Below are positions 56,044 to 64,000 of a stretch of DNA of 64,000 bases, piece by piece. Position numbers and translations under genes: made by a program. Position 1 is the stretch's first letter. Every line of letters begins with the position of its first letter. The notes beneath the pieces are model-generated. The model saw only the letters and a program-made list of their open reading frames with translations. It had not been told where the DNA came from and searched no databases. Origin of the DNA: Nitrosomonas sp. (GTDB lineage Bacteria; Pseudomonadota; Gammaproteobacteria; Burkholderiales; Nitrosomonadaceae). The DNA is taken from the NCBI GenBank assembly GCA_019635215.1, contig JAHBZZ010000008.1, positions 62,001 to 126,000 of the forward strand, read 5' to 3'.

Positions 56044-56447
56044 ACGAAGCGTATCGGCAGGTTGCTGAGGTGATAAAGCTACGAACGCCTCACAAGCACC
56101 GATAAAACTTGGATTTACATTGCTATGACTCGTGTTGTGTTGAAAAAACTGGCTTAAACCAGCAATTTCCAAACAGTTTCTTATACATTCGCTGTCATAG
56201 CCTTTGTCCGCAACAATCGCATTCGCATCAGGCAAACCTGGCAATCAAATGTCATGCGCAGATTGCGCTTGTTATAAATTGCTTCTTGAAGCAGAATCTT
56301 CTCCAGCTTCGACCAGAACTTTATCACTGAGCATCATTCAGGGCATCGCAATCTCGGTGAGGATCTGATTTGGCATGATTTTATCCTTATAATAATAGCC
56401 AACATTAAGACCTGATTATGGGTCGTATAAATGGTCTCATAAGGACT
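56044..56447 (-). mobile_element. IS5-family relic behind cbbR
   Basis: On the minus strand the transposase pieces are: start near 56376 (MPNQILTEIAMP), FWSKLEKILLQEAIYNKRNL in shifted frames, then a jump to GLPDANAIVADKGYDSECIR (56158-56244). The DKGYD piece is the second-Asp region of IS5-type DDE enzymes; everything between, and the Glu part, is deleted. The left boundary in or near the cbbR end could not be fixed. No intact ends or target duplication seen. Confidence 0.65.
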
Positions 56448-58535
56448 ATGATAAGTTATTCAAGGCGACTGCGCTACGCGCGGTATTTTAATTCAAATCC
56501 TATGTATAACCGGGCACTCATTTTTTTATTCGCTGTTATAAGTTGTTACATACTGGTATTTTCAGCTTCAGCAGCCCGTCCGCAGCTGAGGTTTTCAGTT
56601 GAGGATATAAAAAGCCCTGTTTTTCAAACCAAGTCGATAATAGCCCGGATTGATAGCGGTCATTCAGGCGCACAGGAGCTGACTATTGGCATTGAAGAAA
56701 TCACTGTGCAGAATTATGCGCTGAAAGATATCCGCGTTTTATGCCGGTCGTTTCAATGGCATCAAAAAGAAATCGAATGTACCAACGGCCAACTGATCGC
56801 GAGAGACCTTTTTGTCTCTCCGGTGCCGATGCAGTTTGTGGCTACCCGTTCTCATCTGACCATCGATTTAAGACCGTCGGGCAGTGAGCGCTGGCAGTTC
56901 AGTGTGCAGTGGGATGATGCATTCTGGCATGTCGTGCTCGCGATTGAGACTGGCAAAATGACGCATGTTACCCGTTGGCTGCCGGATATTTCGGATCATG
57001 AAAACTTTCCTAAGCTGACCGAAGGCACATTTAGTGGCAGGATTCAGTTTAATGGTGACTTGACGGGACTGACATCAGCGCATATCGATTTGTCGGTTGA
57101 TGTGTTGGCATTTTCAGATCCGACCGGGATGCATGCCGGTGAGAATATAGCACTCTCAGTGAAATCGAATGTCATGCGTAACCCGCAGCATCAGCATTGG
57201 GAGTGGCGCGGCGATGTGCTCTGGCAGCAGGGCGCGGTTTTTTGGCAGCCGCTGTTTTTTTCCGGGGCTGATCATTATTTGAATGTACAGGGTGTTTTTG
57301 ATGGAAAAACCCTGACACTGCAGGACAGCCATCTCGCGTTATCCGATATCGGAACCGTTAAATTTTCAGGCGTGGTTGATTGGCCGGATGGCATGGTACA
57401 CAGGTTCCGATTGGATGCTGATAACATTGCGTTATCCGCTTTATCTGAGCAGGTACTGAAACCTTTTCTGGCGGATACGATGTTTGCCGAACTAGAAGTC
57501 AGCGGGCAGAGCGATTTTACATTGCAGGTGCGGGATGGCACATTGCGGCGGGTAAAATTGAGCCTGGATGATGTCAATATCGTCGACCAGCGTAATCGTT
57601 TTGCCTTTCATCGCATCAATGCGCATATTCCGTGGAGGGCGGATAATACTACCGTCGCCGATATCAGTTTTCTGAACGGGCATGTGTTGCGGATACCGCT
57701 GGGTACGGTGCGCGTTCCGCTGGAAATTAAGGATTCTCGTTTGTTGTTGCCGCAACTGGCGTTGCCGGTGCTGGACGGGATTTTAAAGCTGGAAGATTTC
57801 AGTGCTGCGTATACTGACGATGGCTGGCGTTGGGAATTTGGTGGAGAACTCACGCCGGTTTCGATGGAAGCACTGACAGAAGCTTTACAGATTCAACCAA
57901 TGCACGGTATTTTATCCGGTTATATTCCGAAGGTGCGTTATGATGGCGAGAGTGTTTCTGTCAATGGGGTATTGCAGATTAATGTCTTCGATGGCAGTGT
58001 CGTCATCCATCAATTGAAGTTGATCGAGCCGATGGGATTGACGCCGCATTTGACTGCGGATATCGCTATGCGTAATCTGGATTTGGGACTGCTGACCAGC
58101 GCTTTCTCATTTGGCAAAGTGGAAGGGCGTGTTGATATTGATGTCAATCAACTTGAGCTGGCAAATTGGAAACCTATTCATTTCAATGCCCGTTTGTTCA
58201 GCAGTCCGGGAAGTTATACTCGCCGGATCAGCCAGGCGGCAATCAGAAATATCTCGGCGCTGGGTGGAGAGGGTGCAGTCGTTGCGATACAGCGGAGTTT
58301 TTTACGTTTCTTTGAGGAATTCAGTTATGCGGAAATCGGTTGGCGGTGTGCTTTGCGTTTCAATGTGTGTTATATGGGCGGAATAGAGCCTGAGCCAAAG
58401 TCGAGCTACACCCTGATCAGAGGTGGCGGAATACCGTCGATCAATGTGATGGGCTATAATCGGGATGTCAACTGGCAGGAGTTGATTACTCGCCTGCAAC
58501 GAATTACGCAGGAAAATGAGCCTGTCATTCAGTAG
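56448..58535 (+). CDS. ydbH: YdbH-like AsmA-type envelope protein
   Basis: 695 aa from ATG 56448 (AAGG three bases before; the later ATG at 56502 would give a cleaner signal, MYNRALIFLFAVISCYILVF). One N-terminal membrane segment, then a long beta-rich periplasmic body of repeated strands, as in YdbH/TamB/YhdP bridge proteins thought to carry phospholipids between the membranes. The C-terminal part (about GVEGRVDIDVNQLELANWKP to the end, with GIPSINVMGYNRDVNWQELI) is the YdbH-type closing domain. It leads the ydbH-ynbE-ydbL trio known from E. coli. Confidence 0.8.
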   Translation: MISYSRRLRYARYFNSNPMYNRALIFLFAVISCYILVFSASAARPQLRFSVEDIKSPVFQTKSIIARIDSGHSGAQELTIGIEEITVQNYALKDIRVLCRSFQWHQKEIECTNGQLIARDLFVSPVPMQFVATRSHLTIDLRPSGSERWQFSVQWDDAFWHVVLAIETGKMTHVTRWLPDISDHENFPKLTEGTFSGRIQFNGDLTGLTSAHIDLSVDVLAFSDPTGMHAGENIALSVKSNVMRNPQHQHWEWRGDVLWQQGAVFWQPLFFSGADHYLNVQGVFDGKTLTLQDSHLALSDIGTVKFSGVVDWPDGMVHRFRLDADNIALSALSEQVLKPFLADTMFAELEVSGQSDFTLQVRDGTLRRVKLSLDDVNIVDQRNRFAFHRINAHIPWRADNTTVADISFLNGHVLRIPLGTVRVPLEIKDSRLLLPQLALPVLDGILKLEDFSAAYTDDGWRWEFGGELTPVSMEALTEALQIQPMHGILSGYIPKVRYDGESVSVNGVLQINVFDGSVVIHQLKLIEPMGLTPHLTADIAMRNLDLGLLTSAFSFGKVEGRVDIDVNQLELANWKPIHFNARLFSSPGSYTRRISQAAIRNISALGGEGAVVAIQRSFLRFFEEFSYAEIGWRCALRFNVCYMGGIEPEPKSSYTLIRGGGIPSINVMGYNRDVNWQELITRLQRITQENEPVIQ

Positions 58536-58563
58536 CCAAGTAGGATTGGAGGGCGATAAGATA

Positions 58564-58731
58564 ATGATGAACAACAATTTACCTTCTAACATGTTGCCGG
58601 TGATGATGGGCTTGTTTTTATCGGCATGCGTTACGATTAATATTTATTTTCCGGCTGCAGCGGCTGAAAAGGCTGCAGACAAAATTATCGAAGAAGTCTG
58701 GCAATTGGATCGTGAAAAAAAAGATGAATAG
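58564..58731 (+). CDS. ynbE: YnbE-like small outer-membrane lipoprotein
   Basis: 55 aa. Signal and lipobox FLSAC, then VTINIYFPAAAAEKAADKII and a Lys/Glu tail. The TINIYFP segment is the beta strand by which YnbE-type lipoproteins are thought to cap YdbH and extend its groove at the outer membrane. The betaproteobacterial form differs from E. coli by its PAAAAEKAADKIIEEVW helix. Start at 58564 after GGAGGG. Confidence 0.75.
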   Translation: MMNNNLPSNMLPVMMGLFLSACVTINIYFPAAAAEKAADKIIEEVWQLDREKKDE

Positions 58732-58804
58732 GCCGCGGTTCTCACTGTCCACTGGTAGCTGTTCATCGGTCAGTAGTCTGTTTAATTTTCCATTCGAGGT
58801 GACA

Positions 58805-59227
58805 ATGGTGAGTCGATTCTATAGCGTATTGCTTTTTATGGCATTGATGTTAGCGCCGCTAACGGGGCAGGCGCAGGAAGCCAATCTTGAAATCAATACC
58901 CCTGCGATTGCCAATATCAAGCAAAGCATGCAAAACCGGCATACCCAGCTTGTCCAGTACTATACCAGTGGTGCTGTGGGGCTGACACAGGATGGGATGG
59001 TTACCATGCGCGACGCGAATGCTGTGCCACTGGCGCAACGGCAGGCGGTCAATACGCTGGTTGCCGCGGAAAACCAGGATCGGGCTGCACTGTATCGTGA
59101 AATTGCGCGTGCAAACAATCATCCGGAATGGGAATCGAAAATTCGTGCGACATTCGGTCAGCGCTGGACCAATCTGGCAAGGCCCGGTTGGTGGTATCAA
59201 GCGGGCGGTGCCTGGAAGCAAAAATAA
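58805..59227 (+). CDS. ydbL: YdbL-like periplasmic protein (DUF1318)
   Basis: 140 aa. Signal peptide (VLLFMALMLAPLTGQAQA-like, cut before QEANLEI), then the DUF1318 pattern: IANIKQSMQNRHTQLVQYYT, GAVGLTQDGMVTMRD, VNTLVAAENQDRAALYREIA and a closing WWYQAGGAWKQK. YdbL is the third member of the ydbH operon and seems to limit YdbH-YnbE assembly. Start at ATG 58805 with GAGGTG before it; the frame's earlier ATG at 58712 would overlap ynbE and hide the signal peptide. Confidence 0.82.
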   Translation: MVSRFYSVLLFMALMLAPLTGQAQEANLEINTPAIANIKQSMQNRHTQLVQYYTSGAVGLTQDGMVTMRDANAVPLAQRQAVNTLVAAENQDRAALYREIARANNHPEWESKIRATFGQRWTNLARPGWWYQAGGAWKQK

Positions 59228-59434
59228 TTCAGGTCGTGCATGAATTTAACTGAATAGATCTTCAGTTTGACATTTATTGATTCGTTATGTAACTTCTGCT
59301 GCCAAGGCTTAGCAGAATAAGCATACTACTATAAAGGTTTTTCGTGGTATCCTTTGAACTAAAAGCATGGTTTCAAGTCACAACAATTTGTAGAATAATT
59401 CAGTTTCTAAATGAGAAATAGGAGGTTGTTTCAT

Positions 59435-60202
59435 ATGGAAGACTATTCAAAAACAAACCAGAAATCGCGTGCGCAATCGCAATCTGATGCAGATGTAGCA
59501 AACGCTCAGGTCATCGGAATCAATAACGCACAATCTGCAACGATCAACCCTGCGCGTTCACGCGCGGGAGTGGGTATCGAAATCAACAAGGTATTACGCA
59601 ATACGTACATGCTGTTGTCGATGACACTGCTGTTCAGCGGATTGACTGCAGCCATTTCCATGGCATTGAATATGCCACCGATGACTTATCTGATTTCTGT
59701 GATCGGCGGCATGGTGATTGCCATGTTTGTGTTGCCGCGTTTCGCGAATTCACCGGCCGGTATAGGTATCGTATTCCTTGTGACTGGTCTGCTGGGCTTT
59801 GGTCTGGGGCCAATGCTGAGTATGTATGCCTCGCTGCCGAACGGCGGTAATATCATTATGCTGGCACTCGGTGGCACAGGCGTTATCTTTATGGGGCTTT
59901 CCGCGTATGTACTGGCGACGCGTAAGGATTTCAGCTTCCTCGGCGGTTTCCTGATGGTCGGTTTTCTGCTGGTGCTGGTTGCTGCGGTTGCCAATATCTT
60001 CCTGCAAATGCCGGTCATGTCGCTGATGATTTCATCGGTAGTGATTTTGATCATGAGCGGTTTCATTCTGTACGATACCAGCCGTATCATTCACGGCGGT
60101 GAAACCAACTATATTCTGGCCACCATCGGGCTGTATATGACAATATTCAATATCTTCATTAGTTTATTGCAGCTTCTGGGTATCATGGGCGGCGACGATT
60201 AA
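59435..60202 (+). CDS. Bax inhibitor-1 / YccA family membrane protein
   Basis: 255 aa, start chosen by the strong RBS AGGAGG. A hydrophilic N-terminus (about 55 residues) precedes seven membrane spans with the family signature: LRNTYMLLSMTLLFSGLTAA, FVLPRFANSPAGIGIVF, ILYDTSRIIHGGETNYILAT and end LYMTIFNIFISLLQLLGIMG. YccA modulates the FtsH protease; the acidic/Asp pair at the end (GGDD) fits the proton-sensing site region. Monocistronic with its own terminator. Confidence 0.9.
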   Translation: MEDYSKTNQKSRAQSQSDADVANAQVIGINNAQSATINPARSRAGVGIEINKVLRNTYMLLSMTLLFSGLTAAISMALNMPPMTYLISVIGGMVIAMFVLPRFANSPAGIGIVFLVTGLLGFGLGPMLSMYASLPNGGNIIMLALGGTGVIFMGLSAYVLATRKDFSFLGGFLMVGFLLVLVAAVANIFLQMPVMSLMISSVVILIMSGFILYDTSRIIHGGETNYILATIGLYMTIFNIFISLLQLLGIMGGDD

Positions 60203-60224
60203 TCGCATGGCTTTTAAGTAAAAC

Positions 60225-60257
60225 AAAACCCCGGTTTATCCGGGGTTTTGTTTTTTT
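60225..60257 (+). terminator. strong rho-independent terminator
   Basis: AAAACCCCGG-TTTAT-CCGGGGTTTT, a perfect 10-bp stem, then GTTTTTTT, 22 bp behind the YccA-like gene. Confidence 0.9.
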
Positions 60258-60285
60258 AGTGAATGATTAATAAAGGTAAAGTATT

Positions 60286-60465
60286 ATGGACTGGATGCAA
60301 ATTGTTTCTGCCATGGCGCTAATCATGTTTATCATCTTTCTGTTTCCGAGAGCGCGCTATATGCTGCAAAACAGTCCCAAAGGCTCGTCATCCGACTGGA
60401 TGAGTTTTCTGATTCCGGTCATCATGATTGTGCTGTTTATTATGCTGCTGATACAATTGGTGTAA
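60286..60465 (+). CDS. small membrane protein, 59 aa
   Basis: MDWMQIVSAMALIMFIIFLF, then PRARYMLQNSPKGSSSDWMS, then a second span FLIPVIMIVLFIMLLIQLV. Two spans with a short basic/Ser loop. RBS AAAGG before the ATG. It lies behind the terminator of the YccA-like gene, convergent with glnS (12 bp gap). No family known to me; conservation in relatives would prove it real. Confidence 0.65.
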   Translation: MDWMQIVSAMALIMFIIFLFPRARYMLQNSPKGSSSDWMSFLIPVIMIVLFIMLLIQLV

Positions 60466-60477
60466 TACATTCCAGGT

Positions 60478-62211
60478 TCAATCTTTGCCTGTTGTTTTTC
60501 TCCATGAATCCCGTAAGGTCACTGCGCGGTTGAAAACCGGTTTTTCCGGCGCGCTATCAACGCGGTCTGCGACAAAGTAACCATTGCGTTCGAACTGAAA
60601 ACACTGTTCCGGTTCAGCGTTGTACAAGGCTGGTTCGACAAACGCATGGATGATTGTTTTTGAATCCGGATTCAGCGCATTCTTGTAATCCTTGCCACCG
60701 CTATCGGGGTGTGGATCGATAAACAGACGATCGTAAAGACGAATTTCAACCTGCTGTGCATGACTGGCTGAAAGCCAGTGTATATTACCTTTGACTTTCC
60801 GCTGTGTCGCGCCTTCAGTGCCGCTTTTCGTATTCGGGTCATAGATACAATGGATGGCCTCGATTTCACCCTGCGCATTCTTCTCTACTGAAACGCATTT
60901 AACAATGTAGGCATAGCGCAGCCGCACCTCTGCGCCCGGCGCGAGGCGGAAATAACCCTTAACCGGTTCTTCCATAAAATCATCCCGCTCGATATAAAGC
61001 GTTTTTGAGAAAGGTACATTGCGTTTTCCCCATTCCGGCTGCTGAGGGTGGTTGGGTGCAAAGCAGTCTTCAACTTGGTCTTCCGGATAATTATCGATAA
61101 TCAGTTTTAGCGGTTTCAGTACCGCGATACGACGTGGCGCGGATTCGTTGAGGTCTTCCCGCAGACAGTCTTCCAGGATGCTCATGTCAATCCAGGAGTC
61201 CGCCTTGCTGACGCCGATACGTTCGGCAAACAGATGAATCGCACGCGGTGTATAACCGCGCCGGCGTACACCGGCCAGTGTGCTTAGACGCGGATCGTCC
61301 CAGCCGTCGACAAGTTTGTTTTCAACCAGTTCGATCAGTTTGCGTTTGCTCATCACCGTGTAGGTCAGATTTAGGCGGGCAAATTCAATTTGCTGTGGAT
61401 GGCAGGGTACTTTGTCCTGAAGCTGATCCAGTACCCAATCGTACAACGGGCGATGGTCTTCAAACTCGAGCGTGCACAGCGAATGGGTAATATTCTCCAG
61501 CGCATCTGAAATGCAATGGGTGTAATCATACATCGGGTAGATGCACCAGCGATTACTGGTGCGCTGATGGTGCACATGCCGTATGCGGTAAATGACTGGA
61601 TCGCGCATATTGATATTGGGCGAAGCCATATCGATCCGGGCGCGTAAAACATGCGCGCCATCGGGAAATTCACCGGCCTTCATGCGGCGGAACAGATCGA
61701 GACTCTCAGCGGCGGGGCGGTCGCGATAGGGGCTGTTTTGACCGGGGCTGGTCAGTGTGCCGCGCTGCTCGCGGATCGTATCTGCAGGCTGGCTGTCAAT
61801 GTAAGCTTTTCCCAGGCTGATCAGGTGTTCGGCAAAACCGTACAGCTGATCGAAATAATCGGAGGAATAATACAGATGCTCACCCCAGTCAAACCCCAAC
61901 CATTTTACGTTATCGCATATCGCATCGACGTATTCCTGCGCTTCTTTTTCCGGATTGGTATCGTCAAAACGCAGGTGACACACGCCCTGGTATTCTTTCG
62001 CAATGCCAAAGTTCAGGCAGATACTTTTTGCATGGCCGATATGCAGATAACCGTTGGGTTCCGGTGGAAAACGCGTTTCAACGCGGCTCTGCCACTTGCC
62101 GGTGCGATTGTCTTCATTGATGATGTTGCGGATAAAGTTGGAAACAGCAGGCTCTGCCGGCGTGTTCTGTGCGGATTGGTCTTTCAAGTTCGTCTCTCGA
62201 ATCGGATGCAT
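60478..62211 (-). CDS. glnS: glutamine-tRNA ligase
   Basis: 577 aa class I synthetase charging tRNA-Gln. HIGH motif at 57-60 ([17 protein letters not shown]), the KMSKS equivalent [15 protein letters not shown] and the anticodon-binding beta barrels at the C-terminus ([20 protein letters not shown]-type). Full length. A 30-residue N-terminal extension with [13 protein letters not shown] may be a mis-set start. Confidence 0.96.
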   Translation of the reverse strand: MHPIRETNLKDQSAQNTPAEPAVSNFIRNIINEDNRTGKWQSRVETRFPPEPNGYLHIGHAKSICLNFGIAKEYQGVCHLRFDDTNPEKEAQEYVDAICDNVKWLGFDWGEHLYYSSDYFDQLYGFAEHLISLGKAYIDSQPADTIREQRGTLTSPGQNSPYRDRPAAESLDLFRRMKAGEFPDGAHVLRARIDMASPNINMRDPVIYRIRHVHHQRTSNRWCIYPMYDYTHCISDALENITHSLCTLEFEDHRPLYDWVLDQLQDKVPCHPQQIEFARLNLTYTVMSKRKLIELVENKLVDGWDDPRLSTLAGVRRRGYTPRAIHLFAERIGVSKADSWIDMSILEDCLREDLNESAPRRIAVLKPLKLIIDNYPEDQVEDCFAPNHPQQPEWGKRNVPFSKTLYIERDDFMEEPVKGYFRLAPGAEVRLRYAYIVKCVSVEKNAQGEIEAIHCIYDPNTKSGTEGATQRKVKGNIHWLSASHAQQVEIRLYDRLFIDPHPDSGGKDYKNALNPDSKTIIHAFVEPALYNAEPEQCFQFERNGYFVADRVDSAPEKPVFNRAVTLRDSWRKTTGKD

Positions 62212-62641
62212 TTAAATATATTTCGTGGTTGTTTGTGCAGCGCAGTGCCGTCTCAAAATGGAACATTCATGTGCATCTGGCGCTTTACTGTGCCGATTGT
62301 TGCCTGTCATTCTGTTGAACAAACGGCCTCACTGTATTTCACCTATGTTATCAGATGCGTGTTTTGAATGGGATGCGTTCATAGGGTCATCCCCGCCCAG
62401 TCTGTCGGGAGAATCGGTATATTTTATCATGCCTGAATAAATTATCTTTATAAAACATTAGCATGTCAGATTTCGGAGATCGGATTTCGCTAATCTGTCC
62501 GGAAGCTATACGTGCGCAATAACGGGCTCGCCGAGGGCGCTGAAAAAAATTATTTTTTTGTGTAAACCGATTATCGCGTACAGCGTTTTATTCCTTGTTT
62601 GCCGGCTTCCGGGCCGCTTTCTCAAAATGATCACAGGCGCC
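62212..62641. other. divergent promoter region glnS / ATP-grasp gene
   Basis: 430 bp with no gene of its own. Short frames run in from both sides. No clear repeat, terminator or regulator site seen. Confidence 0.3.
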
Positions 62642-63727
62642 ATGAAAAAACTGAATGTTGTCTACACGTGTAACGTAAGAAAACCGGATATGGAAGACGA
62701 GCGTTACGGTGAATTTGAAAGCCCGGCCACGATCGCGGCTGTGACGAAGGCACTGGAACGTATCGGGGCGCATGTCGAACTGATCGATGTGGGACCTGAT
62801 ATTTACCATCAGCTCGAAAGACGCAAGGACCACATTGACCTGGTCTTCAATAATACGGAGGGGCTGGAAGAAAAGGAATTGCGTGAAGCCATTGTTCCGT
62901 TTTTCTGTGAATATCTGCATATCCCTTGCACAGGCAGCAGTCCGAAAACGTTCATCAATAAAATGGACAAAGCAACGGCCAAAAGAATTGTCGCCTATGA
63001 CGGTGTGCCGACTGCGCAGTATCAACTCCTGAGTCGGGGCGAGCGTCTTGAGAAGCTGCATTTCCCATTGATGGTAAAACCCTATAGCGAGGGCACCAGT
63101 ATCGGTATCAGTCAGAAAAGCAAAGTGCATAATTGGTCAGAACTTGACGATACGGTGTCGTCGATTCATGCGCAGTTCAATCAGCCGGCACTGGTCGAGG
63201 AATTTCTACCGGGAAAGGAATATACCGTTGGATTAATTGGCCGTTATGTACTGCCCATACTCGAAATCGATTTTGCCCGTATTCCCGGCCAACCGCATGT
63301 GCGTGATCCTCATGTCAAGGATATCGAAAATCCGTATATCGCCCATCTTGACTGGGCAGACATGGCAAAAAGCTTTGCGGAGATCGCGATTAAGGCGCAT
63401 GAAGCCTTGGAAGTTCGCGATTATAACCGTATGGATTTCCGCCTGCGTGGTGATCAACTGTATTTCCTTGAGGCCAATGTCATTCCCGGCATACATCCCA
63501 CAGAAGCTGATCTGACCAACATGTGCCGTCATGCCGGTCTTGCGCATGACGACATGATTGCGCTCATCGTGTATACCGCCGTGCAGCGGCTTTCCCGGAC
63601 TTATCCTGAAAGATTCAACGGCAATACCGGAATCCTTGAGCAATTGGCGTTAGCCGCAATCGGCAGAATCCCGCGTGCAGGATCAATACAGTACCAGGAT
63701 AAAACATACCTACTGTTAGGCAAATAG
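62642..63727 (+). CDS. D-alanine-D-alanine ligase-like ATP-grasp protein
   Basis: 361 aa from ATG 62642, the start of a clean first strand (MKKLNVVYTCNVRKPD); a longer frame from 62558 lacks sense. ATP-grasp pattern: HIPCTGSSPKTFINKMDKAT, FPLMVKPYSEGTSIGI, LVEEFLPGKEYTVGLIG, RMDFRLRGDQLYFLEANVIP with the metal ligands and GIHPTEADL. Similar to Ddl but with a different N-terminus and no murein cluster nearby, so a peptide or amino acid ligase of other specificity is likelier. The following GNAT gene (19 bp) may act on its product. Confidence 0.75.
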   Translation: MKKLNVVYTCNVRKPDMEDERYGEFESPATIAAVTKALERIGAHVELIDVGPDIYHQLERRKDHIDLVFNNTEGLEEKELREAIVPFFCEYLHIPCTGSSPKTFINKMDKATAKRIVAYDGVPTAQYQLLSRGERLEKLHFPLMVKPYSEGTSIGISQKSKVHNWSELDDTVSSIHAQFNQPALVEEFLPGKEYTVGLIGRYVLPILEIDFARIPGQPHVRDPHVKDIENPYIAHLDWADMAKSFAEIAIKAHEALEVRDYNRMDFRLRGDQLYFLEANVIPGIHPTEADLTNMCRHAGLAHDDMIALIVYTAVQRLSRTYPERFNGNTGILEQLALAAIGRIPRAGSIQYQDKTYLLLGK

Positions 63728-63745
63728 CAGGAGAACGCAGGAATC

Positions 63746-64000
63746 ATGATAAATCCCATATCGACAGCGCTGTATCCGCAACTCGCAAAGATCGCAATGC
63801 AGGATATCGGCGCCATGTATCAATCCGCAGTGCTCGATGAACTGGAAGATATTGCGCGCGGCAAATGTTTTGGTGTCTGCGCAGTGGAAAATGGACAACC
63901 GATCGGCTATGTCACTGTAAAGAAGACGGTGGATACCTATCATCTGCTCACGATTGCGGTGGACAAACGGTATCGTGGCAAAGGCTATGGCTCAAAAATG
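63746..64000 (+). CDS. GNAT acetyltransferase, cut by window edge
   Basis: 85 codons present. Reads ARGKCFGVCAVENGQPIGYV, then YHLLTIAVDKRYRGKGYGSK, the start of GNAT motif A with the acetyl-CoA loop R-G-K-G-Y-G. RBS GCAGG before ATG 63746. Probably co-transcribed with the ATP-grasp gene. The rest lies beyond the window. Confidence 0.75.
   Translation, partial: MINPISTALYPQLAKIAMQDIGAMYQSAVLDELEDIARGKCFGVCAVENGQPIGYVTVKKTVDTYHLLTIAVDKRYRGKGYGSKM

Overview
The window most likely comes from a chemolithoautotrophic ammonia-oxidising betaproteobacterium of the Nitrosomonas/Nitrosospira group. Three things point there: a stand-alone ammonia monooxygenase subunit C gene (30173-30979), a red-type RuBisCO operon cbbL-cbbS-cbbX with divergent cbbR (51.8-56.0 kb), and a general gene content (bamD/rluD, lone RnfB beside nth, DUF1841, siroheme synthase) typical of Betaproteobacteria. 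The species cannot be settled from sequence reading alone.

Layout. 0-10 kb: small exported or hypothetical proteins; a SulP permease with a universal stress protein; an OmpR-type two-component system on the opposite strand; a second universal stress protein; bamD and rluD (divergent); a LysR regulator. Both the SulP gene and the two-component operon are preceded by four hexamers of the type YTTAAC spaced exactly 11 bp, so they look like one small regulon. 10-15 kb: a porin, a 140-bp MITE-like repeat, a complete IS701-family insertion (CTAG target duplication, frameshifted transposase) and a lipoprotein. 15-21 kb: a surface-adhesin-E-like protein, RnfB, Nth, DUF1841 and a very large exported M1-M28-PDZ metallopeptidase.

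21.2-29.4 kb is an AT-rich accessory island. It holds a FeeM-type N-acyl amino acid synthase, the relic of a second copy, an FAD oxidoreductase, a PEP-CTERM protein, a methyltransferase and a PEP-CTERM/exosortase-associated acyltransferase, scattered among decayed IS200/IS605, IS630 and IS5 copies. A sigma-54 promoter lies before the PEP-CTERM gene (near-perfect) and before the FeeM gene (good match). This is the best candidate for an undescribed system: a small acyl-amino-acid pathway linked to surface-protein sorting.

29.4-36.6 kb: amoC with a putative metal-binding, membrane-anchored periplasmic partner, then glutathione reductase and a two-gene ovothiol operon (ovoA-ovoB): a redox/thiol neighbourhood. 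37-39.5 kb: a lysine 2,3-aminomutase-like radical SAM enzyme and a membrane zinc peptidase. 39.5-49.6 kb: an eleven-gene type II secretion/type IV pilus hybrid operon (pseudopilins, GspF, GspE, PilM/N/O/P-like proteins, secretin). A 144-bp MITE-like repeat is inserted in frame into the signal peptide of the secretin. 49.6-51 kb: siroheme synthase CysG. 51.4-56 kb: the Calvin-cycle operon; the 3' end of cbbR runs into an IS relic. 56.4-64 kb: the ydbH-ynbE-ydbL envelope trio, a YccA-type Bax-inhibitor protein, a small membrane protein, glnS, a D-Ala-D-Ala-ligase-like ATP-grasp protein and a GNAT gene cut by the window edge. I found no rRNA, tRNA or CRISPR array.
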